A stretch of DNA of 64,000 nt from Schlesneria sp. (GTDB lineage: Bacteria > Planctomycetota > Planctomycetia > Planctomycetales > Planctomycetaceae): positions 1 through 64,000 of the forward strand of contig JAQGHU010000063.1 of the NCBI GenBank assembly GCA_028291515.1. The letters run 5' to 3'. Of this stretch, positions 44,222-51,291 are shown one piece after another (positions within the stretch are counted from its first letter, which is position 1; every line of letters starts with the position of its first letter). The notes beneath the pieces were generated by a model, which was given only the letters and a program-made list of their open reading frames with translations, was not told the origin of the DNA and made no database searches. Position numbers and translations under genes: made by a program.

Positions 44222-44250
44222 ATGATATCGGTGAAAACAACGACGGTCAA
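44222..44250 (-). promoter_or_regulatory. Predicted sigma-70 promoter of leuA
   Basis: On the minus strand, -35 TTGACC (44250-44245), a 17-bp spacer, -10 TATCAT (44227-44222). Transcription would begin near 44215, about 33 bases upstream of the leader peptide ATG. Confidence 0.65.
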
Positions 44251-44343
44251 GAACCTTCAAGCACGACACGGACACGGGAGGCGTAAGTGTGGTTCAGTGC
44301 ATTATTGGCAATGTTCTGATGGCTCTCAGCAGTCTTCGCTGTC

Positions 44344-44371
44344 TTGACACACTCTTGGTGTGGGCTAGAAT
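44344..44371 (+). promoter_or_regulatory. Predicted sigma-70 promoter of mcsA-mcsB
   Basis: -35 TTGACA (44344-44349), a 16-bp spacer, -10 TAGAAT (44366-44371, 5 of 6). It is divergent from the leuA promoter, with starts about 160 bases apart. Confidence 0.55.
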
Positions 44372-44481
44372 TCGCCCGGTCGAGTTGACGGAGTCCTTAG
44401 CGCCGCCAATACTTCCAGCGTCTCAGTCGCCTCAGACAGTGTGAATACGAGCCGGAAATCGTTCACCGGTTGGCAGTCGTC

Positions 44482-44991
44482 ATGAAAAAGTGCGGTCGCT
44501 GTTCAAAACCTGCAGTCTTGCATATTACCGAACTTCAGCACGGTGAAGTTCAGGCACTGCATTTGTGCGAAACCTGCGCGAAGGAATACCTCAGCCAGGC
44601 ACCATCAGCCCCTCCCGAAGAAATACCAGCAGGTATCGAGGCCGAGTCCGAAGAAGATCTGGACGAACTGGATCAGCGGATCTGTCCCAATTGCGGAATC
44701 ACGTTCAAGGAATTCCGAGCTCAAGGGCGGTTGGGCTGTCCGCACGACTACATTGCTTTTGAAGATGAATTGCTGCCACTTCTCGAAAATATCCACGGCG
44801 AAACCGAGCACTGTGGAAAGATTCCCAAGCGTGCCCCCGATTCCAGTCAGCGACAGTTCCAGTTGATTAAGCTGAGAAGCGAATTGCGAACGGCCGTTGA
44901 AGAAGAACGTTACGAGGACGCCGCCCGGATTCGTGATGCGATTCGACAGGTGGAAACGATGCCGGCTCATGAAGGACCGACCGTAGAGTAA
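44482..44991 (+). CDS. mcsA: McsA-like zinc protein with UVR motif
   Basis: 169 residues. Two CxxC pairs per zinc site: CGRCSKP and CETCAKEY, then CPNCGITFKEF and a final CPHDY. A UVR motif ends the protein (LRTAVEEERYEDAARIRDAI). This is the McsA architecture: a zinc protein that activates the arginine kinase McsB, which is encoded about 90 bases downstream. The acidic middle (ESEEDLDELDQ) is a linker. An in-frame TTG at 44470 is an alternative start. Confidence 0.88.
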   Translation: MKKCGRCSKPAVLHITELQHGEVQALHLCETCAKEYLSQAPSAPPEEIPAGIEAESEEDLDELDQRICPNCGITFKEFRAQGRLGCPHDYIAFEDELLPLLENIHGETEHCGKIPKRAPDSSQRQFQLIKLRSELRTAVEEERYEDAARIRDAIRQVETMPAHEGPTVE

Positions 44992-45084
44992 ACAGTTCTT
45001 TCTCGGGTATCACCCAAAGATTGAACTTGTGGACCGTGATGACAGCAGGATGCCTGAATTCGGGCCACAAAAGGGAATAGCAGC

Positions 45085-46152
45085 GTGGACATTGAGTCCC
45101 TGGCACATAAGAGCGGAGAATGGTTGCGAGCGACGGGCCCCGAGTCGGACATCGTGATGTCCAGTCGGATCCGATTGGCTCGCAATCTGGCTCAGTTTCC
45201 GTTTCCTAACCGCGCTGACGACACGGCGCGGGCGGAAATCGAAGAGATCCTGCATTCGCAGATTGAGCGAATCTCGACGGGGCGACGCCTCAGCTACATC
45301 CCGGTGAGCAATCTCGAGCAACTCGACCGACAGATGCTGGTCGAACGCCAGTTGATCAGTCGCGAGCACTCGGAAAATCGTGGCCGACGTGGTGTCGGAA
45401 TCAGCGAGGAAGAAAACGTCAGCCTGATGGTCAATGAAGAAGACCATCTGCGCATGCAAGTGCTGCATAGCGGTTTTGCGCTGGACGAGTGCTGGGCTGA
45501 GATCGATCGCATTGACGACGCCATCGAGGCCGAGTTGACCTACGCCTTCAGTGAGCGATTGGGCTATCTCACGGCGTGTCCAACCAACTGCGGCACCGGA
45601 ATTCGCGTCAGCGTCTTGTTGCACCTGCCGGCACTCGTGATCACGAAAGAAATCCAGAAGGTCTTTCAGGCACTTCAAAAGATCGGGCTGGCCGTTCGCG
45701 GTCTGTACGGAGAAGGAAGCCAGGCGATGGGCGACTTCTACCAGATCTCAAACCAGGTGACGCTGGGGAAAAGCGAAGTCCAGCTCATCAAGACCATTCA
45801 GGATGTGATTCCCAACATTCTGTCGTACGAACGACGAGTGCGCACGGCGTTGGTCAAAGAGAACCGCCGCGGCCTGCACGACCAGGTGTCGCGGGCCTAC
45901 GGAATCCTACGGAATGCTCAGACCATCAGCTCAGAAGAAACGATGCACCTGCTGTCCAGCGTGCGGATGGGGATCAATCTCGGGTTGATCGATGATCTGG
46001 AGATCCCCACTGTGAATGAGTTGTTTATTCACACGCAGCCAGCACATCTGCAAAAGATCCGGCATGAGAAGCTGGAATCGGCAGAACGCAATGTTGCGCG
46101 TGCGGCATACATCCGTCAGCGGCTTGCAGGACGGACTCCTGAGCAGAACTGA
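45085..46152 (+). CDS. mcsB: Protein arginine kinase McsB
   Basis: 355 residues. Phosphagen-kinase fold specific for protein arginine: IVMSSRIRLARNLAQFPFP (ATP-site arginines), ENVSLMVNEEDHLRMQ, CPTNCGTGIRVSVLLHLP with the active Cys region, GEGSQAMGDFYQISNQVTLG. The start is a GTG at 45085. In Firmicutes McsB marks proteins for ClpCP degradation and is switched on by McsA; the gene pair here keeps the order but no ctsR or clpC gene is adjacent. The C-terminal 20 residues are basic. Confidence 0.93.
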   Translation: MDIESLAHKSGEWLRATGPESDIVMSSRIRLARNLAQFPFPNRADDTARAEIEEILHSQIERISTGRRLSYIPVSNLEQLDRQMLVERQLISREHSENRGRRGVGISEEENVSLMVNEEDHLRMQVLHSGFALDECWAEIDRIDDAIEAELTYAFSERLGYLTACPTNCGTGIRVSVLLHLPALVITKEIQKVFQALQKIGLAVRGLYGEGSQAMGDFYQISNQVTLGKSEVQLIKTIQDVIPNILSYERRVRTALVKENRRGLHDQVSRAYGILRNAQTISSEETMHLLSSVRMGINLGLIDDLEIPTVNELFIHTQPAHLQKIRHEKLESAERNVARAAYIRQRLAGRTPEQN

Positions 46153-46154
46153 GA

Positions 46155-46416
46155 ATGATCCGCTCATCACTATCGATCGAGCGGCGCAAGTTCCTGTCGA
46201 CGTGCGCTTGGAGTCTGTGGTTCGTTTCACCACTGCCGATCGCGATTAATCTTCTGTTCCTCGCGAAATATTGCGGACTACTACCGCGGACGCGGTGAGC
46301 ATTTGGGTTTGCTATGTCGGATTGGTCTGGCCTATTTTCGCCATCGCGCCCCTCGTAGTTGAAATGATTCTCTTACCGACAAAATCCTCCAAGGAAGGCG
46401 AGTCTGTGGAAGGTTA
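46155..46416 (+). pseudogene. Possible frameshifted two-span membrane protein
   Basis: Translation from the ATG at 46155 gives 47 residues (MIRSSLSIERRKF, then a hydrophobic stretch SPLPIAINLLFLAKYCG) before a stop. A different frame, open from about 46250 to a stop at 46416, gives a second hydrophobic stretch (SIWVCYVGLVWPIFAIAPLV) and a charged tail (KSSKEGESVEG). The two halves together would make one protein of about 85 residues with two spans, typical of a small gene broken by a frameshift. It starts 3 bases after the mcsB stop. Low certainty. Confidence 0.35.
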
Positions 46417-46559
46417 GGTCTGCCAACCACACTTACCTGTTTGTGTTCGGTGCCATCCACCTCCCGCTCTCTTCCCGTCCATTTCGTCAGGCGATATTCT
46501 CTCGGTATCGAACGCAATTGTGCGGTCGAAGCGGCAATCACCTTGCGACGAGCCTCTTC

Positions 46560-47585
46560 ATGCGCGCCATCCAACTGCTTGAACCACAGCAATTTCGTCA
46601 AATCGATATTCCCGAGCCGACCGAACCCGGCCCCGATGAGGCCCTTGTCCGAGTCCATCGCGTCGGCATCTGTGGGACCGACATTAGCGGCTATCTGGGA
46701 AAGATGCCGTTTTATTCGTATCCGCGCATCCCAGGTCATGAATTGGGTGTCGAAGTGGTTGCCGTTGGGTCAGGTGTAACCAATGTCAAAGTGGGCGACA
46801 AATGTTCGGTCGAGCCGTATATCAACAATCCGGCTAGTTTTGCGAGTCGCCGGGGACGTACCAACTGCTGTGAGGAATTGCAGGTTTTAGGTGTGCATAC
46901 CGATGGCGGCATGCGCCCTCTATTCAAGCTGCCGGCTCGCAAGCTGCATGTTTCGAAGAAGCTGGCCATGGAACAATTGGCCTTGGTCGAAACACTGGCG
47001 ATTGGTTGTCATGCGGTTGCTCGCTGCGCGCCACAACCAAACGAGAATGTTCTAGTGATCGGAGCAGGGCCGATCGGTCTCAGCGTGATTGAGTTCGTCA
47101 AACTGACCGGTGCCAACTTGATTGTGATGGACATGGTCGCCAGTCGTTTGGACTTCTGTCGCGAGAAGATGGGCGTCAAACAGACGCTGAAGGCAGGGGA
47201 CGGTCAGGAAGAAAAGACGTTGCGCGATATGACCGATGGGCACTTGCCCACAATTGTGATTGATGCCACCGGCAATGCGAAGTCGATGTCGAATGCTCTG
47301 AATTATGTGGGGCACACGGGCAAGCTGGTTTATGTCGGGATCACTACCGACAACGTCAGCTTCCCGCATCCACTGATGCATCGGCGCGAGATGACTTTAC
47401 TCGCCAGTCGCAACGCTATGCCGGAAGACTTCGGTCGCATCATTCAGTTGATTGAATCCGGCACGATTGACACCAAGCCCTGGATCACTCACCGAACTGG
47501 GTTCGATGATCTGATCGCCCAATTCCCCAGCTACACGAAGCCGGAGACCGGCGTGATCAAGGCCATCGTGGAAGTCCCTCAATAG
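46560..47585 (+). CDS. Zinc-binding alcohol dehydrogenase family protein
   Basis: 341 residues, MDR superfamily. Catalytic zinc site GICGTDISGY and PGHELGVEVV, a Rossmann loop VIGAGPIGLSVIEF, and a substrate domain ending FPSYTKPETGV. The four-Cys structural zinc loop is mostly missing (only TNCCEEL), a variant seen in sugar dehydrogenases. It opens a three-gene group with a TIM-barrel isomerase and a RbsD/FucU-type mutarotase, so a polyol or sugar acid is a likely substrate. The ATG at 46560 is chosen because the upstream extension is unlike the family. Confidence 0.9.
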   Translation: MRAIQLLEPQQFRQIDIPEPTEPGPDEALVRVHRVGICGTDISGYLGKMPFYSYPRIPGHELGVEVVAVGSGVTNVKVGDKCSVEPYINNPASFASRRGRTNCCEELQVLGVHTDGGMRPLFKLPARKLHVSKKLAMEQLALVETLAIGCHAVARCAPQPNENVLVIGAGPIGLSVIEFVKLTGANLIVMDMVASRLDFCREKMGVKQTLKAGDGQEEKTLRDMTDGHLPTIVIDATGNAKSMSNALNYVGHTGKLVYVGITTDNVSFPHPLMHRREMTLLASRNAMPEDFGRIIQLIESGTIDTKPWITHRTGFDDLIAQFPSYTKPETGVIKAIVEVPQ

Positions 47586-47655
47586 GCTTCTGTGTTGCTC
47601 GGCCGCCGGGGAATCAAGTGCATCTGAGCGTGAGTGTTACCAGAGGAAGCCGTCG

Positions 47656-48468
47656 ATGAAATCCGCTGTGACTGTCAGTCTGGTCGCTGAAGCGAAGGGT
47701 GGCCCCTTCATTTTCTGGGACGACTTGCCGGGTGCCTGCCGCCAAGCTGCGGAAATGGGATACGATGCGATCGAATTATTTGCACCAGGACCGGACGCTG
47801 TTTCGCGTGAACAACTGTCAGGTCTCCTGCAGGGCCATCGGTTAGCACTGGCCGCCGTTGGTACGGGGGCAGGGTGGGTCAAACACAAGCTGACGCTGAC
47901 CAGTCCCGATCCCAGCGTTCGGGAACGGGCCATCGACTTTGTCAAATCGATGATCGATTTCGGTGGTGCCCATCGCGCTCCGGCCATCATCGGATCGATG
48001 CAGGGCCGCTGGGGTGACGGTGTTTCCAGGACACAAGCCTTCGACTGGCTGAAAGCCGCACTGACGATCCTGAGTGAGCACGCCCGTCCATACAATGTCC
48101 CGCTGATCTATGAACCGCTCAACCGGTACGAAACGAACCTCATCAACACGGAAGCAGCAGGCGTCGAGCTTCTGGAATCGCTGGAAACAGACAACATCCG
48201 GTTGTTGGCAGATCTGTTCCACATGAACATCGAAGAGGAAGACATTGCGACTGGCTTGATTGATGGCGGGCACTGGATCGGCCATGTTCATTTTGTCGAT
48301 TCGAATCGCCGACCTGCCGGCTGCGGCCACATGGACTATGCCCCGATCATCAAAGCGCTACGCACGATCGGATACCGCGACTACCTATCGGCCGAGGCGC
48401 TGTCTTGGCCGGATGCGACTGCGGCGGCCATGCAGACCATTTCGAAGTATCGCGAACTCCTCAACTAA
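47656..48468 (+). CDS. TIM-barrel sugar isomerase/epimerase (hydroxypyruvate isomerase-like)
   Basis: 270 residues, AP-endonuclease-2 fold. Metal-binding residues appear in the usual order: IELFAPGPD, LIYEPLNRYETNL with the first Glu, LADLFHMNIEE, GHVHFVDSNRRPAGCGHMDY with the His ligands, and YLSAEAL with a second Glu. These features fit sugar-phosphate isomerases or 3-keto-sugar epimerases; the exact substrate is not readable. It lies 70 bases after the zinc dehydrogenase and just before the RbsD/FucU gene, probably one operon. Confidence 0.9.
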   Translation: MKSAVTVSLVAEAKGGPFIFWDDLPGACRQAAEMGYDAIELFAPGPDAVSREQLSGLLQGHRLALAAVGTGAGWVKHKLTLTSPDPSVRERAIDFVKSMIDFGGAHRAPAIIGSMQGRWGDGVSRTQAFDWLKAALTILSEHARPYNVPLIYEPLNRYETNLINTEAAGVELLESLETDNIRLLADLFHMNIEEEDIATGLIDGGHWIGHVHFVDSNRRPAGCGHMDYAPIIKALRTIGYRDYLSAEALSWPDATAAAMQTISKYRELLN

Positions 48469-48518
48469 GTATTTGCCGTGTTTATCCGCTTGGCAATCTT
48501 TCACCTTGGATTTGGCTC

Positions 48519-48962
48519 ATGCTGAAACATCAACTTCTTCATCCTGAAATCTCGGCGATTTTGGGCCGGGCGGGACATCATGCCAAGGTTTTGATCGCGG
48601 ACGGGAATTATCCCGCATCAACGACGCTCGGCCCCAACGCGACATTGATCAGCTTGAACCTGGCACCGGGTCTTGTCACGGTTTCTCAAGTACTTCAGAC
48701 GCTGCTCACGGCGATCCCTGTCGATGAAGTGAATACGATGGGGATCCCCGCCGACGATCCCTATGCCCAGCAGGGTGATCCGCCGGTTTGGTCCGACTAT
48801 CGCAAGATTCTCTCCGCTGCTGGAATGAAACTGGAAATGAAACCGATCAGCAAGTGGGACTTTTACGAAGCCGTCGCCTCTCGCGATCACGTGTTGACGA
48901 TTCAAACGGCCGATCAAGCATTGTGGGCTAACGTCTTGCTGACGATCGGTTGCCGCGTCTGA
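48519..48962 (+). CDS. RbsD/FucU family sugar mutarotase
   Basis: 147 residues. The opening HPEISAILGRAGHHAKVLIADGNYP is diagnostic of the RbsD/FucU family, whose members interconvert anomers of ribose or fucose; the catalytic His lies in GRAGHHA. The middle VDEVNTMGIPADD and the closing VLTIQTADQALWANVLL also fit. Third gene of the sugar group. FucU-like length favours L-fucose or a similar 6-deoxy sugar, but this is inference. Confidence 0.9.
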   Translation: MLKHQLLHPEISAILGRAGHHAKVLIADGNYPASTTLGPNATLISLNLAPGLVTVSQVLQTLLTAIPVDEVNTMGIPADDPYAQQGDPPVWSDYRKILSAAGMKLEMKPISKWDFYEAVASRDHVLTIQTADQALWANVLLTIGCRV

Positions 48963-48973
48963 GACTCGCCGAG

Positions 48974-49876
48974 TTACGAAGTCGCCTCGGCCAATTCAAA
49001 TCGAGTTTGATCGCGGCCGAGCCGTTTTGCGGTATACATGGCTTCGTCGGCTTGGCGAACGCAGTCTTCCCAATCGACCGCTGCGCCGGGAAAAGTGACG
49101 ATTCCCAAGCTGCAAGTGAGTGTTGGGTAGTCGCGTTCGATTTCGTGACGCAAAGCAGCCCGCAAGCGTTCGGCAAACAGCTTCGCATCATCTTGATCGA
49201 TCTCTGGCAACACGATCAAGAACTCATCCCCGCCCCAGCGTCCAGCGCAATCGAAGCGGCGAGTCTGTCGCTGCAAAACCTGTCCAAATCGGCGCAGCAC
49301 TTCGTCACCCGTCAGGTGGCCGCGTAAATCGTTGATCTGCTTGAAACCATCGCAATCCAACAGGGCGATGGAGAACGAACGCGCAAATCGCTTGGCGCGG
49401 CTCAACTCCGCTTCGATCGCCTCGATCAACGCTTGCCGGTTTGGAAGTCCGGTCAAGTTGTCAACTCGAGCAAGTTGTTGCGCGGACGCTAATTTGGCGC
49501 GCAAGCGGATTACCCAGCCGACTAATCCCATGGCCACCGCAAACCGCACCAGATGTCCGGGCAACCATTGCGTCCAATCCGGAGTCGCTATTTCAATCCA
49601 CGACCAGGCTATGATCACAATCAAGCTGACAGCGATCGCGACGCGAGAGGGGCAAACCCACGCAGCCAGGACGAGAACCCCGATCGACAGCCACCGTACC
49701 GACATCTGAAACTGGCCAGACGGATCGGAGCTTCGAAACAGGGTGAGCAAGGCTAGCAACAACACCAATACGGCCGGTCCCGACCAAGTCGACCAGCGCG
49801 AAGGCCTGATCAGCCGTTGCAGAGCGACCGAAGTTGAGAACGTGGGTCTTGACGGCAAAGTTGGACGTGACGACAT
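48974..49876 (-). CDS. Diguanylate cyclase, membrane-anchored
   Basis: 300 residues. Hydrophobic segments near 34-50, 63-80, 82-98 and 108-125 predict a four-span sensor. The GGDEF domain runs from about 135: RVDNLTGLPNRQALIEAI, FSIALLDCDGFKQIND, GRWGGDEFLIVLPE (active GGDEF) and AMYTAKRLGRDQTRF. No RxxD inhibitory site is obvious in the expected place (TRRFDCAGRWGGDEF), so product inhibition may be absent. Makes cyclic di-GMP from GTP. The gene is convergent with the RbsD/FucU gene. Confidence 0.92.
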   Translation of the reverse strand: MSSRPTLPSRPTFSTSVALQRLIRPSRWSTWSGPAVLVLLLALLTLFRSSDPSGQFQMSVRWLSIGVLVLAAWVCPSRVAIAVSLIVIIAWSWIEIATPDWTQWLPGHLVRFAVAMGLVGWVIRLRAKLASAQQLARVDNLTGLPNRQALIEAIEAELSRAKRFARSFSIALLDCDGFKQINDLRGHLTGDEVLRRFGQVLQRQTRRFDCAGRWGGDEFLIVLPEIDQDDAKLFAERLRAALRHEIERDYPTLTCSLGIVTFPGAAVDWEDCVRQADEAMYTAKRLGRDQTRFELAEATS

Positions 49877-50204
49877 CCATGCTTCCAAGCGAGTTGAATC
49901 CTGATGAGCCCATGAGACTATCGCGCCAAGGCGCCGTTGTCACGGACCGATGCATTCCTGCTAGAGGAATTTGCTTCAGAATCCGGTGGCCAAATATGAC
50001 ACATCGCCAGATGACAGGAGTGGGAATGTTCCTGATGCGGTGGTCCTTTGAGAATGGGTTTTCAGGCATCCCAGACAGTGCTCATCTGAAGATCAGGCGA
50101 TTGTAACTACGCTCCTGGAACAGCAATGGCTAAGCTGGGGCAGCTGAGACTTAGTATCGAAGGTGACGCCAGGAATTCGTTCAGTCATGTCAGGAATCAA
50201 ACAG
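49877..50204. other. Intergenic, nothing recognised
   Basis: Divergent upstream regions of the diguanylate cyclase and the VOC gene. No repeat, RNA or strong promoter match seen. Confidence 0.6.
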
Positions 50205-50609
50205 ATGACGAATGCCGCGCCCTTCCACGTGAAGTCGATCGATCACGTCACCATTGTCGTGAAGGATCTGGCGGCGACGCGACAGTTTTATGTCGACGCC
50301 TTGGGCATGGATAAGGTCGCCCGTCCTGCCTTTTCATTCGCAGGACAGTGGTTTCAGGCGGGGCCTACCATGATCCATACAATCCTGGAATTTGAGGGGT
50401 CGGGGCCTGCGGGTCTGGGTGGAGGTGCGAACGCCCGCGGGCATCACTTCGCGTTTCTGGTCGACGATGTTGCCGTCGCGACCCGGCGGCTGGAAGGGAT
50501 GGGAATCCGACCAGTCTCCCCGCCAAAGCTGCGTCCAGACGGTGCGGCCCAGGTTTTCTTCTGCGATCCAGACGGACATTTGGTCGAACTGAGCTCGATC
50601 CCTGCCTGA
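50205..50609 (+). CDS. VOC superfamily (glyoxalase-like) protein
   Basis: 134 residues. Typical vicinal-oxygen-chelate pattern: KSIDHVTIVVKDLAATRQFY with a metal-binding His, GHHFAFLVDDVA with the second His, and DPDGHLVELS at the end with the Glu ligand. A Gly-rich stretch (GLGGGANARG) fills the loop before the second half. Dioxygenase, glyoxalase or resistance roles are all possible; nothing nearby decides it. ATG at 50205 has AGGA 9 bases ahead; an ATG at 50187 is also in frame. Confidence 0.88.
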   Translation: MTNAAPFHVKSIDHVTIVVKDLAATRQFYVDALGMDKVARPAFSFAGQWFQAGPTMIHTILEFEGSGPAGLGGGANARGHHFAFLVDDVAVATRRLEGMGIRPVSPPKLRPDGAAQVFFCDPDGHLVELSSIPA

Positions 50610-50852
50610 CCGAAAATGACGGTTCTGCGTCCTCCCCCCGCGACTGAAGCTTTGTCTGGGGTGTGGACGTGATGGTCCGCAGGGAAAAATCGGGCTTCCT
50701 GCCTGAAATCCTGCTGAAACCGACGCCGCCGGCGGACCTCCGCTAGCGGTCGGTGCAGGAGTCGGCTTATACTCTGGCTGAACAGGATTCCTGTTCGATC
50801 TCAAATCTCGAGCTCTATTTCCCGTTTGGCAAGCTTCACAGGAACCGTGCGG

Positions 50853-51044
50853 ATGGCATCCAATCTTCCAAAGAACATGGTCTTTGGTTCGTTCGGCGCT
50901 GCGGGACTGGTCGCGGTACTCGCGATCCTCGACATCGTCACGGGCTACCCGTTCGCCAAGTCGATGACGATGGATATCCTCTTCATTCTGAGTGCCGGGA
51001 TCGTCGGCTATCTCGCCTGGGATGCCTACAAAGATATGGCCTGA
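50853..51044 (+). CDS. Small two-span membrane protein (63 aa)
   Basis: 63 residues. FGSFGAAGLVAVLAILDIVTG and MTMDILFILSAGIVGYLAW are two membrane helices, with a short loop YPFAKS between. GGAACC lies 10 bases before the ATG; an in-frame TTG at 50826 is less likely. The composition and two-helix layout look like a real gene; I know small membrane proteins of this type in planctomycetes but cannot name the family. Confidence 0.7.
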   Translation: MASNLPKNMVFGSFGAAGLVAVLAILDIVTGYPFAKSMTMDILFILSAGIVGYLAWDAYKDMA

Positions 51045-51105
51045 GTCGAATCGGCTAAATGAACGTGTGCGATTGTGCTCACTGGAATCTTGCGCGTGCT
51101 GCCGC

Positions 51106-51259
51106 GGGTGCTACGGTTTTGGAGTCTTCGACAAAGCCGTGCAGGCCGGCATTCAACTTCAAAGGTGATGGTCTTTCTTTCGAGAGTATTTGGCAAGACA
51201 TCAGGTCAAAGGGGCAGAGAAGACACGGCCTTGTCGAAGACTCCAAAACCGTGGCACCC
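51106..51259. repeat. 34-36 bp inverted repeat with roughly 80-bp spacer
   Basis: Left arm 51106-51141 (core GGTTTTGGAGTCTTCGACAA) is the near-perfect reverse complement of 51224-51259 (one mismatch: GCC.TTGTC against GCTTTGTC). Diverged single copies lie near 7289-7323 and 3060-3105. The layout resembles a small inverted-repeat element or paired REPs; no target-site duplication could be made out. Confidence 0.75.
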
Positions 51260-51291
51260 AATCTGAATCCAACATCATCGCGCATGGACAT

